Shown here piece after piece: positions 17,695-27,044 of a stretch of DNA of 64,000 bases. The position numbers were made by a program, and so were the translations under genes. How positions within the stretch are numbered: the first letter of the stretch is position 1; each line of letters begins with the position of its first letter. The notes below the pieces were generated by a model. The model was given only the letters and a program-made list of their open reading frames with translations, did no database searches and was not told where the DNA came from. The DNA comes from an uncultured Roseovarius sp. (lineage in GTDB: Bacteria > Pseudomonadota > Alphaproteobacteria > Rhodobacterales > Rhodobacteraceae): assembly GCA_947503145.1 (NCBI GenBank), contig CANNCP010000011.1, positions 1-64,000 of the forward strand. Reading direction: 5' to 3'.

Positions 17695-18767
17695 GCCCGG
17701 ACCTCGCGCAGGTTCACTCGGGCAAAACCGGCAAAAAACTGGCCGAACCGGTCGCTTGCCGCCTCTGCCGCAACCAGCGCGGCGTGGGCCTCTTGCGATA
17801 GCCGCGCCGAAACCGGGTCGCGCATCAGCTCCCAGTCACCCGACCGGGTGCGGCCCATGGAATAAATGCATTCCGACAACTCGCGCAGCGGTCCAGACCG
17901 CGGCCGGGTCCGGCGAAAGCAGACCCTCCCCTCGGGCACCTGCGCGGCGAACCCGCCCTGCCCCGACTGGGTCATGAACCAGTTCAGCATCAGGTACTCG
18001 TGGTAATCATCGCCCAGCGGTGCCGTCGCATCGGCGGTTATGGAAAAACAACGGATCTGCTGCGCCAGCCAGATTTCCCACACTTCCGGCGGAGTCTTGT
18101 GTGCATGTCGCAGGGCAATGCAGATCTCGGCCAGCAGATCGACGTTGAAATCAAGAAATGCCAGGGTGCCCGCAAAAATCAGGCTATCAATCGCGGCCTC
18201 GGGCAATTGCGGATCATGACGGCCGTATTCCGACAGATAGAACACGATATGGGTCAGCTCATAGGCTGCCTTCTTGTTCGGCATCGCAAAAGTCTCGGAC
18301 CGGGCGGCGAAATCGCGCAACCGGTCGCTCAGTCCCGCATCGGCAGGCAACGGATCGACTCCGCGCCGCGCACACAAGCGGCGCGCTTCGCCGCGCTGCA
18401 GATCCGACAGCTCGGCCTGCGCCAGCCCCTCGCGGGCCACCCAATCGGCCAGGCGCTGACCCTTTTCGCCCGCACCAACCAGATCCTCAAGGTCGAGACA
18501 AAGCGACAGAAGGAACCGGTAGTACTGCGGAAAGAACTCCATCCGGCGCTCTATATCATCGTAAAAAGCGGCATAGACTTCCAGATCACGGGGCGCAGGC
18601 TGCGCGCCGGTACATTCGAGGATGTTCAATACCTCTGCGTTCTCCTTGAGCCAGAACACATCGTCACCGCTGCGGCGGTGGTTGGCAAAGGTTCGTAGCA
18701 AGGCCGCCTGACGCGCGGCCTTGCTACGTTGCTGGAACGGGGCATTCAGCGGGACGACGTTTTCCAT
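17691..18767 (-). CDS. Conserved hypothetical protein in operon with FTSSL repeat protein
   Basis: A 358-residue soluble protein with no signal peptide or membrane segment, probably mostly alpha-helical. I do not recognise its fold and see no clear catalytic motif. It has segments such as FFPQYYRFLLSLCLDLEDL and KKAAYELTHIVFYLSEYG. It follows the repeat-protein gene by 61 bases, carries AAGGAAAG before its ATG, and overlaps the EamA gene by four bases. Co-transcription with a small repetitive protein and an exporter suggests a dedicated partner, for example an enzyme or chaperone acting on it; that is inference. Confidence 0.7.
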   Translation of the reverse strand: MENVVPLNAPFQQRSKAARQAALLRTFANHRRSGDDVFWLKENAEVLNILECTGAQPAPRDLEVYAAFYDDIERRMEFFPQYYRFLLSLCLDLEDLVGAGEKGQRLADWVAREGLAQAELSDLQRGEARRLCARRGVDPLPADAGLSDRLRDFAARSETFAMPNKKAAYELTHIVFYLSEYGRHDPQLPEAAIDSLIFAGTLAFLDFNVDLLAEICIALRHAHKTPPEVWEIWLAQQIRCFSITADATAPLGDDYHEYLMLNWFMTQSGQGGFAAQVPEGRVCFRRTRPRSGPLRELSECIYSMGRTRSGDWELMRDPVSARLSQEAHAALVAAEAASDRFGQFFAGFARVNLREVRA

Positions 18768-18792
18768 TTGGATCTTTCCTTCCGCTGTTGGC

Positions 18793-18806
18793 CTGCCTTC
18801 GGGCAG
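18793..18806 (-). promoter_or_regulatory. Short stable hairpin between repeat-protein gene and downstream hypothetical
   Basis: CTGCC-CGAA-GGCAG (minus strand) forms a 5-bp stem with a GNRA-like tetraloop in the 61-base gap. It is not followed by a T-run, so it may be a processing or partial-termination signal that lets the repeat protein be made in excess of the downstream genes. Confidence 0.35.
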
Positions 18807-18828
18807 TTGCCCCGTTCAGTTACGTAGA

Positions 18829-19296
18829 TCAAAGGCTCGACGTAAACATCTCGACCGCGTCGCCATCTTCGGCACTCACATCACTGCGCGGGTTGAGCGA
18901 CGAGGTGAAGGCACCCACTGCTTCGCCACTTGCCGTCGCCAGCGAAGAGGTGAACAGGCTGACCGCATCACCGGTCACCGTATCGCCTTCGGCACGGGGT
19001 GCCAGGGACGAAGTGAACATTTCCACGGCGTCGCCGGTCTGGCCTTCGGACGTGGCCGACGGACTGAGCGACGAGGTGAACATTTCGGTCGCGTCGCCGG
19101 TGCTGGCATCGCCGCGTGCGGCAGGGGCCAATGAGGATGTGAACATTTCAGTCGCATCACCAAGCCCCGCCTCGGCACCCATCACGGGACCCAGCGAAGA
19201 AGTGAATGCCTCGACTGCCGCGCCATCATGCAGGCTGGCAGTTTCGTCCAGATTGGTCAGGTCAGCGTAAAATACTTCTTTAAGTTGAGTTGTCAT
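18829..19296 (-). CDS. Small repeat protein with seven FTSSL units
   Basis: A 155-residue protein. After a ~28-residue leader (MTTQLKEVFYADLTNLDE...) it consists almost wholly of seven copies of a unit ending AVEMFTSSL or a close variant. Units are spaced 21 residues apart by acidic/Gly/Ala linkers ending in GD, apart from one 15-residue spacing. It ends exactly on the last FTSSL. There is no cysteine, signal peptide or membrane segment. ATG 19296 follows a GGGGAG site. It heads an operon with a hypothetical protein and an EamA transporter. The leader-plus-repeats plan resembles multi-core peptide precursors, but it could equally be a scaffold or adhesion-type repeat protein. The function is unknown. 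Confidence 0.75.
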   Translation of the reverse strand: MTTQLKEVFYADLTNLDETASLHDGAAVEAFTSSLGPVMGAEAGLGDATEMFTSSLAPAARGDASTGDATEMFTSSLSPSATSEGQTGDAVEMFTSSLAPRAEGDTVTGDAVSLFTSSLATASGEAVGAFTSSLNPRSDVSAEDGDAVEMFTSSL

Positions 19297-19701
19297 TCTT
19301 AGTCTCCCCAAATTTCAGTTGCAGATAGCATTACGATTGCATGTTTAAGTTGTATTGCAAAGAGTTTTCAGCTGACTACTATAATTTCAGAATGGCGTTA
19401 CACATGAAGTATAAATCGCATCCAATTGCCAATACATGCTTTTAATCTTCCAAGATTTTCTTACGGCCAGCAATATAGAGGTGTTGCGATGCAGGTGAGA
19501 TATGCTGAAAATAGGCAAGCTACTATCTACCTAAACGTGTATATCGCACGCGAAGCCAGGCAATCTGGCCGCGTATACCACATGATTCGAGTCGCACCTC
19601 ACTCCCGTGTGAATCGCAATTCTCACAGGGCGCGTCCGCTGCGCAGCTTGCCCTCGCCCGGCCCATGCGCGATAGAGAGGACGCGGCAGAAAGGTGCGCC
19701 C
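19297..19701. promoter_or_regulatory. AT-rich intergenic region between repeat-protein operon and exonuclease III
   Basis: These 405 bases between divergent genes are clearly more AT-rich than their surroundings, especially 19310-19540. They must hold the promoter of the FTSSL operon (TATAGT on the minus strand near 19380 is a -10 candidate without a good -35) and that of xth. The track's upstream extension of xth runs through this region without family similarity. I see no RNA gene here. Confidence 0.4.
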
Positions 19702-20484
19702 ATGAAAATCGCTAGCTTCAACATCAACGGTATCAAGGCGCGCATTCAGGCCCTGCCTGACTGGCTGGACGAGGCCGACGCCGATGTTGTCCTGTTGCAA
19801 GAGATCAAGTCGGTCGACGAGGCGTTCCCGCGCGAGATCTTCGAGGATCGCGGATATACCGTCGAAACCCACGGCCAAAAGGGCTTTAACGGGGTTGCCA
19901 TCCTGTCAAGACTACCGCTGGAAGACGTCACACGCGGCCTGCCCGGTGACGACAGCGATGAACAGGCGCGGTGGATCGAGGCGACCGTGATGGGCGACAC
20001 GCAGCCTGTCCGCGTCTGCGGCCTCTATCTGCCCAACGGCAATCCGGTGCCGGGACCCAAATACGACTACAAACTGGCCTGGATGGAACGTCTGCACGCC
20101 CGCGCGCAGGAGTTGCTCGCGCTCGAAGAGCCGTTCCTGATGGCCGGAGACTACAACGTAATCCCGCAGGACGAGGATGCCAAACGCCCCGAGGCCTGGA
20201 CCAAAGACGCGCTCGCCCTGCCCCAAAGCCGCGCCGCGTTTCGCCGCATCCTCAACCTCGGCTTTACCGAAGCCTTCCGCGCACGCACCCAAGGCCCGGG
20301 CCATTACACATTCTGGGACTATCAAGCCGGCGCATGGAACCGTGATGACGGCATCCGCATTGACCATTTTCTGCTGAGCCCGCAATGTGCGGATCTTCTG
20401 AGCGATTGCCAGATAGACAAGGAAATCCGCGCCCGCGAAAAGCCCTCTGATCACGTCCCCATCTGGGTACACCTGCGCGCCTGA
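19702..20484 (+). CDS. xth: Exodeoxyribonuclease III
   Basis: An AP endonuclease/3'-5' exonuclease of base-excision repair, 260 residues. Motifs of the endonuclease/exonuclease/phosphatase fold are in order: KIASFNINGIKARI, VLLQEIKSVDEAFP (metal-binding Glu), GLYLPNGNPVPGPKYDYKL, LMAGDYNVIPQDED and the C-terminal RIDHFLLS and KPSDHVPIWV. ATG 19702 gives the standard start. The EamA gene follows after 20 bases on the same strand and may be co-transcribed. Confidence 0.93.
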   Translation: MKIASFNINGIKARIQALPDWLDEADADVVLLQEIKSVDEAFPREIFEDRGYTVETHGQKGFNGVAILSRLPLEDVTRGLPGDDSDEQARWIEATVMGDTQPVRVCGLYLPNGNPVPGPKYDYKLAWMERLHARAQELLALEEPFLMAGDYNVIPQDEDAKRPEAWTKDALALPQSRAAFRRILNLGFTEAFRARTQGPGHYTFWDYQAGAWNRDDGIRIDHFLLSPQCADLLSDCQIDKEIRAREKPSDHVPIWVHLRA

Positions 20485-20504
20485 CACCCGGAAAGGGCAA
20501 CATC

Positions 20505-21401
20505 ATGGATAACCTGCGCGGCAGTGCGCTGATGGTTCTGGCAATGGCCGGATTTGCGCTGGAAGATTACTTTGTCAAACGGCTCTCGGTCGAACTACCT
20601 GTCGGCCAGATCCTGATGACGCTGGGCACGGCCGGCTGCCTGATCTTCGCCGTCTTTACCAAGATGCAGCACGGCAAGCTGTTCACGCGGGTCCTGCTGA
20701 CGCGCGCCGTGATGCTGCGCAACCTGGGCGAGATCATTGCCGCCGTCAGCTACGTCACCGCATTGGCGCTGGCGGATCTGTCGACCGTGTCGGCAATCCT
20801 GCAGGCAACACCGCTGGCGGTCACGGTCGGTGCCGCGCTCTTTATGGGGGCGCAAGTGGGCTGGCGGCGCTGGTCGGCCATTCTGGTCGGCATGGTGGGC
20901 GTGATGATGATCGTGCGCCCCGGCCTGGATGCGTTCGAGATGTCGTCGATCTTTGCCGTCGTGTCGGTCATCGGCCTGGCGATTCGCGATCTTGCAACAC
21001 GGGCTATTCCTACCAGCGTATCCTCGATGCAGCTGTCCTGCTACGCTTTCGGCAGCATGGTACCGACAGGCGCGGTGCTGCTGATGTTTCACGGCGACGT
21101 GTCACCACTGGCGCCGGTCAGCTGGGCCTATCTGTTCGGCGCGATCGTGTTCGGCGTCATAGGGTATTATTTCATCGTTGGTGCCATGCGCATCGGCGAA
21201 GTCGCCGCCGTCACGCCCTTTCGCTATGCGCGCCTGATCTTTGCGCTGATCCTCGGCATGATGCTGCTGGGCGAGCGGCCCGATCATTGGACGCTGATCG
21301 GCGCGGCGGTGATCATCGCCTCGGGGCTCTATACGCTGGTACGCGAGCAAAGATTGGCGCGCCGCGCCTATCGGCAGGCCAAGCCCAAGGGGCCGCTGTA
21401 A
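20505..21401 (+). CDS. EamA/DMT-family transporter (paralogue of 23172-24059)
   Basis: A 298-residue membrane protein with ten predicted helices and two EamA repeats. It shares long stretches with the transporter at 23172-24059, for example ILQATPLAVTVGAAL, VGWRRWSAILVG and GEVAAVTPFRYARLIFAL, so the two are paralogues flanking enolase. It starts 20 bases after xth with a GAAAGGG site. The substrate is unknown; relatives export amino acids or metabolites. Confidence 0.85.
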   Translation: MDNLRGSALMVLAMAGFALEDYFVKRLSVELPVGQILMTLGTAGCLIFAVFTKMQHGKLFTRVLLTRAVMLRNLGEIIAAVSYVTALALADLSTVSAILQATPLAVTVGAALFMGAQVGWRRWSAILVGMVGVMMIVRPGLDAFEMSSIFAVVSVIGLAIRDLATRAIPTSVSSMQLSCYAFGSMVPTGAVLLMFHGDVSPLAPVSWAYLFGAIVFGVIGYYFIVGAMRIGEVAAVTPFRYARLIFALILGMMLLGERPDHWTLIGAAVIIASGLYTLVREQRLARRAYRQAKPKGPL

Positions 21402-22751
<1,350 letters not shown>

Positions 22752-22783
22752 ACGCCAAGGTGGCGAGCGGTTGAGTCAAAGAC

Positions 22784-22829
22784 AAGCGTTTCGCGAAAAG
22801 CCTGAAACACAGCTTTTTGCGGAATGCGC
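22784..22829. repeat. Dispersed ~45-bp palindromic repeat, copy B
   Basis: GCGTTTCGCGAAAAGC and GCTTTTTGCGGAATGC form an imperfect inverted repeat around CTGAAACACA, 33 bases after the enolase stop. It is the same family as copies A, C and D. The following bases (CACGAAGTACAGGCGTTGCGCGCG) also resemble the sequence after copy A. Confidence 0.7.
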
Positions 22830-22857
22830 ACGAAGTACAGGCGTTGCGCGCGTTTCC

Positions 22858-22919
22858 GTGCACCACAAAAGCAAAAGGCGCGCCCCATTGGGGCCAACCC
22901 TTTGTGTTTCGTGGTGCAC
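22858..22919. repeat. 62-bp imperfect palindrome downstream of enolase
   Basis: GTGCACCAC at the left end pairs perfectly with GTGGTGCAC at the right, and the inside (AAAAGCAAAAGG ... CCCTTTGTGTTT) pairs imperfectly around CCCCATTGGGG. The left arm recurs at 24236-24265 as GCACCACGAAACGCAAAAGGCGCGCCCC. A long hairpin in RNA is likely, perhaps a terminator or a mobile repeat remnant. The remaining bases to 23171 show only a possible TTGACA (23071) ahead of the EamA gene; I see no gene there. Confidence 0.6.
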
Positions 22920-23171
22920 GCTTGGGCGTAACCCCTTGTGAACACGAAGTGATACAGGACGAACACCCCCCGCATAAATCTTCGGCGGCAATGTAAACTG
23001 GTTGCCGGCTCAGCGGACGCAGGTGCAATTCGCAGCAACTGTGCGAATGGCTGGTTATGACGAGTATGAATTGACAGATCAGGGCGGTTTCGACATCGCT
23101 TTCGAAAGCCCGTGGCAATGAAATGCACCATACCAATTATCGCCAGAAACCACATCAAAATCGGAACCCTC

Positions 23172-24059
23172 ATGACCACGAAGATTCTAATTGATCGCAG
23201 GGCGAACTTGCTCGGCAGTATCTGGATGGTCGCGTCGATGGCTATATTTGCCATTGAGGACACATTTGTAAAAGCGGCATCCGCCACGCTGTCGGTCGGT
23301 CAGATCCTGATAATCTTCGGTTTGGGCGGGGCTGCTGTGTTTGCGGGTTTGGCACGCTTCAATAGCGAACCTCTATTCGTGCAAGATGTCGTATCGCGCC
23401 CGATGCGCATCCGCGTGATATTCGAGATTGTCGGCCGCTTGTTTTATGTCCTTGCCATTACGTTGACGCCACTATCCGTCGCGACGGTTATCTTACAGGC
23501 AACCCCGCTGGTTGTGGTCGCTGGTGCCGCGTTAATTCTCGGCGAAAAGGTCGGGTGGCGCAGGTGGTTTGCGATCTTTGTCGGTTTGATTGGTGTGGTT
23601 ATTATTATCCAACCGGGAACAGACAGTTTTTCGGTGCTGTCGATTCTTGCAATTGTCGGCCTGTTTGGTTTTGCTGGGCGTGACCTTGCGAGCCGTGTGG
23701 CCCCCGCCACGCTCAGCACAAATATCCTCGGTTTATACGGCTTCCTGTCGATCGTGGTGGCTGGCGGGGTTTTCTCGATCTGGGAAGGCGCGACATTTGT
23801 TTACCCTGACATTGAGACGTCCTTCTACCTGTTGGGGGCAATCCTTGCAGGTGTTGCCGCCTATTCGTGTCTTATGAAGGCAATGCGCACTGGTGAAGTC
23901 TCTGCTGTGACACCTTTCAGATACACAAGGCTGCTTTTCGGTATCTCACTGGGTGTTGTGATGTTCGGAGAGCAATTGAGTTCTGCAATGTTGCTCGGGT
24001 CCAGCATGATCGTTTTTGCTGGTTTATTCATCCTTTGGCGTGGAAAATCGGCAGGATAG
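23172..24059 (+). CDS. EamA/DMT-family transporter (paralogue of 20505-21401)
   Basis: A 295-residue ten-helix membrane protein with two EamA domains. It shares VGQILIIFG, VILQATPLVVVAGAALI, VGWRRWFAIFVGLIGV, FAGRDLASRVAPATLST and GEVSAVTPFRYTRLLFG with the transporter on the other side of eno. Base use is visibly less GC-rich than in its paralogue and other neighbours, suggesting separate acquisition rather than recent duplication. I chose ATG 23172 (MTTKILIDRR) because the preceding track residues have no family character. The substrate is unknown. Confidence 0.82.
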   Translation: MTTKILIDRRANLLGSIWMVASMAIFAIEDTFVKAASATLSVGQILIIFGLGGAAVFAGLARFNSEPLFVQDVVSRPMRIRVIFEIVGRLFYVLAITLTPLSVATVILQATPLVVVAGAALILGEKVGWRRWFAIFVGLIGVVIIIQPGTDSFSVLSILAIVGLFGFAGRDLASRVAPATLSTNILGLYGFLSIVVAGGVFSIWEGATFVYPDIETSFYLLGAILAGVAAYSCLMKAMRTGEVSAVTPFRYTRLLFGISLGVVMFGEQLSSAMLLGSSMIVFAGLFILWRGKSAG

Positions 24060-24250
24060 CTGAATAAGGAAACGACCTGACCCGCGTACCCTTGGCAATG
24101 CGGCGTCTCCGACCTGCCCAGTGAACCGCCGTGATCAAAGCTGAAACGGCTTCAAAAACTCAAAAGCGGCCGTTGGTGCATCACGCAGCAAAGCTTGGAG
24201 CGGACATTGCGCTCCGAGCCTTGGGATTGTTCACCTGCACCACGAAACGC

Positions 24251-24280
24251 AAAAGGCGCGCCCCTTGGGACGCGCCTTTT
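24251..24280. terminator. Bidirectional intrinsic terminator
   Basis: AAAAGGCGCG and CGCGCCTTTT form a perfect 10-bp stem around a 10-base loop. Each strand reads into a T-run, so it can terminate both the EamA gene on the plus strand and the lipoprotein gene on the minus strand. Its left flank carries the GCACCACGAAACGC motif shared with the palindrome after enolase. Confidence 0.75.
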
Positions 24281-24302
24281 ATATTTCCTTTCGGCACCCC
24301 GG

Positions 24303-24578
24303 TTACGGGCAAGGTGCCTCGTAATAGGTGCCGTCGCCGCGGGCGTAGGCACAGACGTTGGCCTGCTGGTTCTGGGCGACAACAGTACCTGCTGCAGCGC
24401 CGGCCAGCGCCGAAATCAGACGCCACTCGTTATCGGCACCCAGCGCCTCGGCGGTGATCAGACCGGCAGCAGCGCCGCCTGCCACACCGGCGACTGTGCG
24501 CTGGTTCGACGTCATAGTATCACAGGCCGAAAGGCCCAGGGTGGCGATTGCGGCTACTGCAAGTGTCCAGTGTTTCAT
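24303..24578 (-). CDS. Small lipoprotein with glycine-zipper segments
   Basis: A 91-residue predicted lipoprotein. A short hydrophobic signal ends in LGLSAC, a lipobox whose Cys would be lipidated. It is followed by VAGVAGGAAAGLITAEALG and ALAGAAAGTVVAQ, glycine-rich helices of the glycine-zipper type. Two further Cys near the C-terminus may form a disulfide. ATG 24578 follows AAGGATC; the longer track start is rejected because the signal would be buried. Probably a membrane-anchored envelope protein of unknown function. Confidence 0.8.
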   Translation of the reverse strand: MKHWTLAVAAIATLGLSACDTMTSNQRTVAGVAGGAAAGLITAEALGADNEWRLISALAGAAAGTVVAQNQQANVCAYARGDGTYYEAPCP

Positions 24579-24742
24579 ATCTTGATCCTTATTCGTTTGA
24601 TGCGTTGCACACGATCCGGTCAATCCCGACACGCGTTGCATGCTATATAGGGTCTCTACGCACAACAGCGCAGATCAGTTCCCGTAAATCGAGGGTGATG
24701 GCAGGCATAGGCGCTTTTTCGCGCAGTTCTTCCGCCCCGGTT

Positions 24743-26359
24743 TCAGGGGTCGGATCGCCCGGTGCTGGATTGCACGAATTCAACAAGTTGCCGGGTCGAT
24801 CCGTCCTTGCCGCTCGCTGTCACCTGCCCTTCAAGGACAGGTTGCAATGCCACGGCCAGTTCCTTGCCCAGCTCAACCCCCCATTGATCGAACGAGTTGA
24901 TCCCCAGGATGACGCCTTCGACAAAGACGCGGTGTTCATAAAGTGCGATGATCTGGCCAAGCCGCATCGGACCGAGCCGGTCATAAACCAGCGTGGTCGA
25001 TGGCCGGTTCCCGGCAAAGACCCGGTGCCGCGCCTGCCGCTCCAGCGCGCCTCCTTCAAACCCCGCCGCCTGCATCAGCCCACGTGCGGCCTCCAGGCTG
25101 CGGCCCCGCATCAATGCCTCGGACTGTGCCAGGCAGTTGGCCACCAGGAGCCTGTGATGATGCGCCAGATCAGGCTCGTGGCCGGATGCAGCGACGATAA
25201 ACTCGCACGGCACCACCTGCGTGCCCTGATGGATCAGCTGATAGAACGCATGCTGCCCGTTGGTGCCCGGCTCGCCCCAGACAACCGGGCCGCTGGGATG
25301 GTTCAGCGCGGTTCCGTCCATCGCCACGCTCTTACCGTTCGATTCCATCTCCAGTTGCTGCAGATAGGCGGGCAACCGCGCCAGCCGCTGGTCATAGGGC
25401 AGCACGGCGCGGGTCGGATAGCCGCACACCTGATGATGCCACAGGCCTACCAGCGCCAGCAGAACCGGCATGTTCTCCGCCAGCGGCGCATTCCGAAAGT
25501 GATGGTCCATCGTCTCTGCCCCGCGCAGAAACACCTCGAAATCTTTGGGCCCGATCGCCAGCATCAGCGACAGGCCGATCGGCCCCCAGACCGAATAACG
25601 CCCACCGACCCAGTTCCCGAAACCAAAGACGCGCTCGGGTGGGATGCCGAAATCGGCGGTCTTGTCCTGCGCCGATGACAGCGCCACGAACTGATCGGCG
25701 GGTGCCGCGACGCCGCCTGCCATCCAGTCAAAAGCAGTGCGCGCGTTTGTCATCGTCTCGATGGTGGTAAAGGTCTTGGACGCGATGATTATCAGCGTGC
25801 GACCCGGATCAAGCCCTGCCAGCGTGCCAGAGATGTCGGCGCCATCCACGTTCGACACGAAATGACAGCGCGGCCCGTCGTGATACGGCCCCAGCGCCAG
25901 CGTGGCCATCTCGGGCCCCAGATGCGATCCGCCTATGCCGATATTGACCACATCCGTGATCGCCCCGGCCGCACCGCTGAACGCCCCCCTGCGCACATCG
26001 TCTGCAAAGCGCCGCATGCGCGCCAGTGTCTCGTGCACGCTCGGCATCACATCCGCACCGCCCACCTCTACCGGGCCGCCCGAAAGGTTGCGCAGTGCAG
26101 TGTGCAGCACCGCGCGCCCTTCGGTCTCGTTGATCGGGGCGCCTGCGAACATCGCATCCCGCCGCGCCGCCACGCCGCGCGTTTCGGCCAATCCGATCAG
26201 GGCCGCGCGCACCTCAGCGTCAATCAGCGTCTTCGAGTAGTCAAACAGCAGACCACCGGCGTGGATGGAATAATCTTCGGCACGCGCGCCATCCTCGAAC
26301 AGGTCGATTATATTATTTGATTCCCGGTGCTTACGTAGCGATATTAGATCATCCCACAT
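24743..26359 (-). CDS. pgi: Glucose-6-phosphate isomerase
   Basis: Interconverts glucose-6-phosphate and fructose-6-phosphate; 538 residues. Sugar-isomerase landmarks are present: [52 protein letters not shown] and [22 protein letters not shown] 26359 ([10 protein letters not shown]) is the natural start. It is the last gene of the zwf-pgl-pgi operon, 13 bases after pgl, linking hexose phosphate to the Entner-Doudoroff and pentose phosphate routes. Confidence 0.95.
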   Translation of the reverse strand: MWDDLISLRKHRESNNIIDLFEDGARAEDYSIHAGGLLFDYSKTLIDAEVRAALIGLAETRGVAARRDAMFAGAPINETEGRAVLHTALRNLSGGPVEVGGADVMPSVHETLARMRRFADDVRRGAFSGAAGAITDVVNIGIGGSHLGPEMATLALGPYHDGPRCHFVSNVDGADISGTLAGLDPGRTLIIIASKTFTTIETMTNARTAFDWMAGGVAAPADQFVALSSAQDKTADFGIPPERVFGFGNWVGGRYSVWGPIGLSLMLAIGPKDFEVFLRGAETMDHHFRNAPLAENMPVLLALVGLWHHQVCGYPTRAVLPYDQRLARLPAYLQQLEMESNGKSVAMDGTALNHPSGPVVWGEPGTNGQHAFYQLIHQGTQVVPCEFIVAASGHEPDLAHHHRLLVANCLAQSEALMRGRSLEAARGLMQAAGFEGGALERQARHRVFAGNRPSTTLVYDRLGPMRLGQIIALYEHRVFVEGVILGINSFDQWGVELGKELAVALQPVLEGQVTASGKDGSTRQLVEFVQSSTGRSDP

Positions 26360-26372
26360 GCGTATGCCTCGT

Positions 26373-27044
26373 TCACGGCGCCCAATGCACAAGCAGGTCA
26401 TCCATCACCGCCGCCACAGGCGCCGTCTCGGACGATTGCCCGCGGGCCCGCTCAAGCGCTGCCTTCTTCGCGTCGCCGGTAATCACCAGATGCTTGTTCA
26501 TGGCGTCGTTCAGCACACGCGCCGACAGGGTGATACGCGGCTCCGGTTCATCCGCCACATGCATCGGCACCAGGATGGGCGCGTTCGGCCCCAGCGCATG
26601 CGCCAGATTTTCGGCACGCGGAAACAGAGAGGCCGTATGCATATCCGACCCCATCCCCAGTAACAGCACCGAAATCGGCAGGCCGGGTTCGATGGCCTCT
26701 GTCAGATCGTCGGCCGCTTCTTCGGGCGCCCGGTCGCGGGCATACATCGGCAACAGCCGCGCCGATGCGGCCTCACCCACCAGCAGCCGTTCGCGGATCA
26801 GCCGCCCATTCGAGCGGATATGCGCCTCTGGCCGCCAGCGTTCGTCGCTCGGCAGCACATCCACCCTCTCCCATTCCAGCCGCGCACCACACAGATCGTC
26901 AAAGACCGGTCCCGGCGTCTCGCCGCCCGGCACGACCAGCAACACGCGGTCTCGTTGCCGCAGCGCCGTGCGCAGTTGGCTCGCCATCATGTCGGCGAGG
27001 GCCATCGCCATCATTTCGCTATCCGCATATTCGATAAGTTTCAT
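26373..27044 (-). CDS. pgl: 6-phosphogluconolactonase
   Basis: Hydrolyses 6-phosphogluconolactone to 6-phosphogluconate; 223 residues of the DevB/NagB-like type. It has [17 protein letters not shown] near the start, [10 protein letters not shown] for substrate binding and [17 protein letters not shown]. Its ATG overlaps the zwf stop by ATGA, so the two are translationally coupled as in many Proteobacteria. Confidence 0.93.
   Translation of the reverse strand: MKLIEYADSEMMAMALADMMASQLRTALRQRDRVLLVVPGGETPGPVFDDLCGARLEWERVDVLPSDERWRPEAHIRSNGRLIRERLLVGEAASARLLPMYARDRAPEEAADDLTEAIEPGLPISVLLLGMGSDMHTASLFPRAENLAHALGPNAPILVPMHVADEPEPRITLSARVLNDAMNKHLVITGDAKKAALERARGQSSETAPVAAVMDDLLVHWAP

Noticed and set aside
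18788-19270. Plus-strand ORF antisense to the FTSSL repeat gene
   Set aside because: It mirrors the repeats only because the DNA is periodic; the minus frame has a good ribosome site, operon partners and the cleaner repeat unit.
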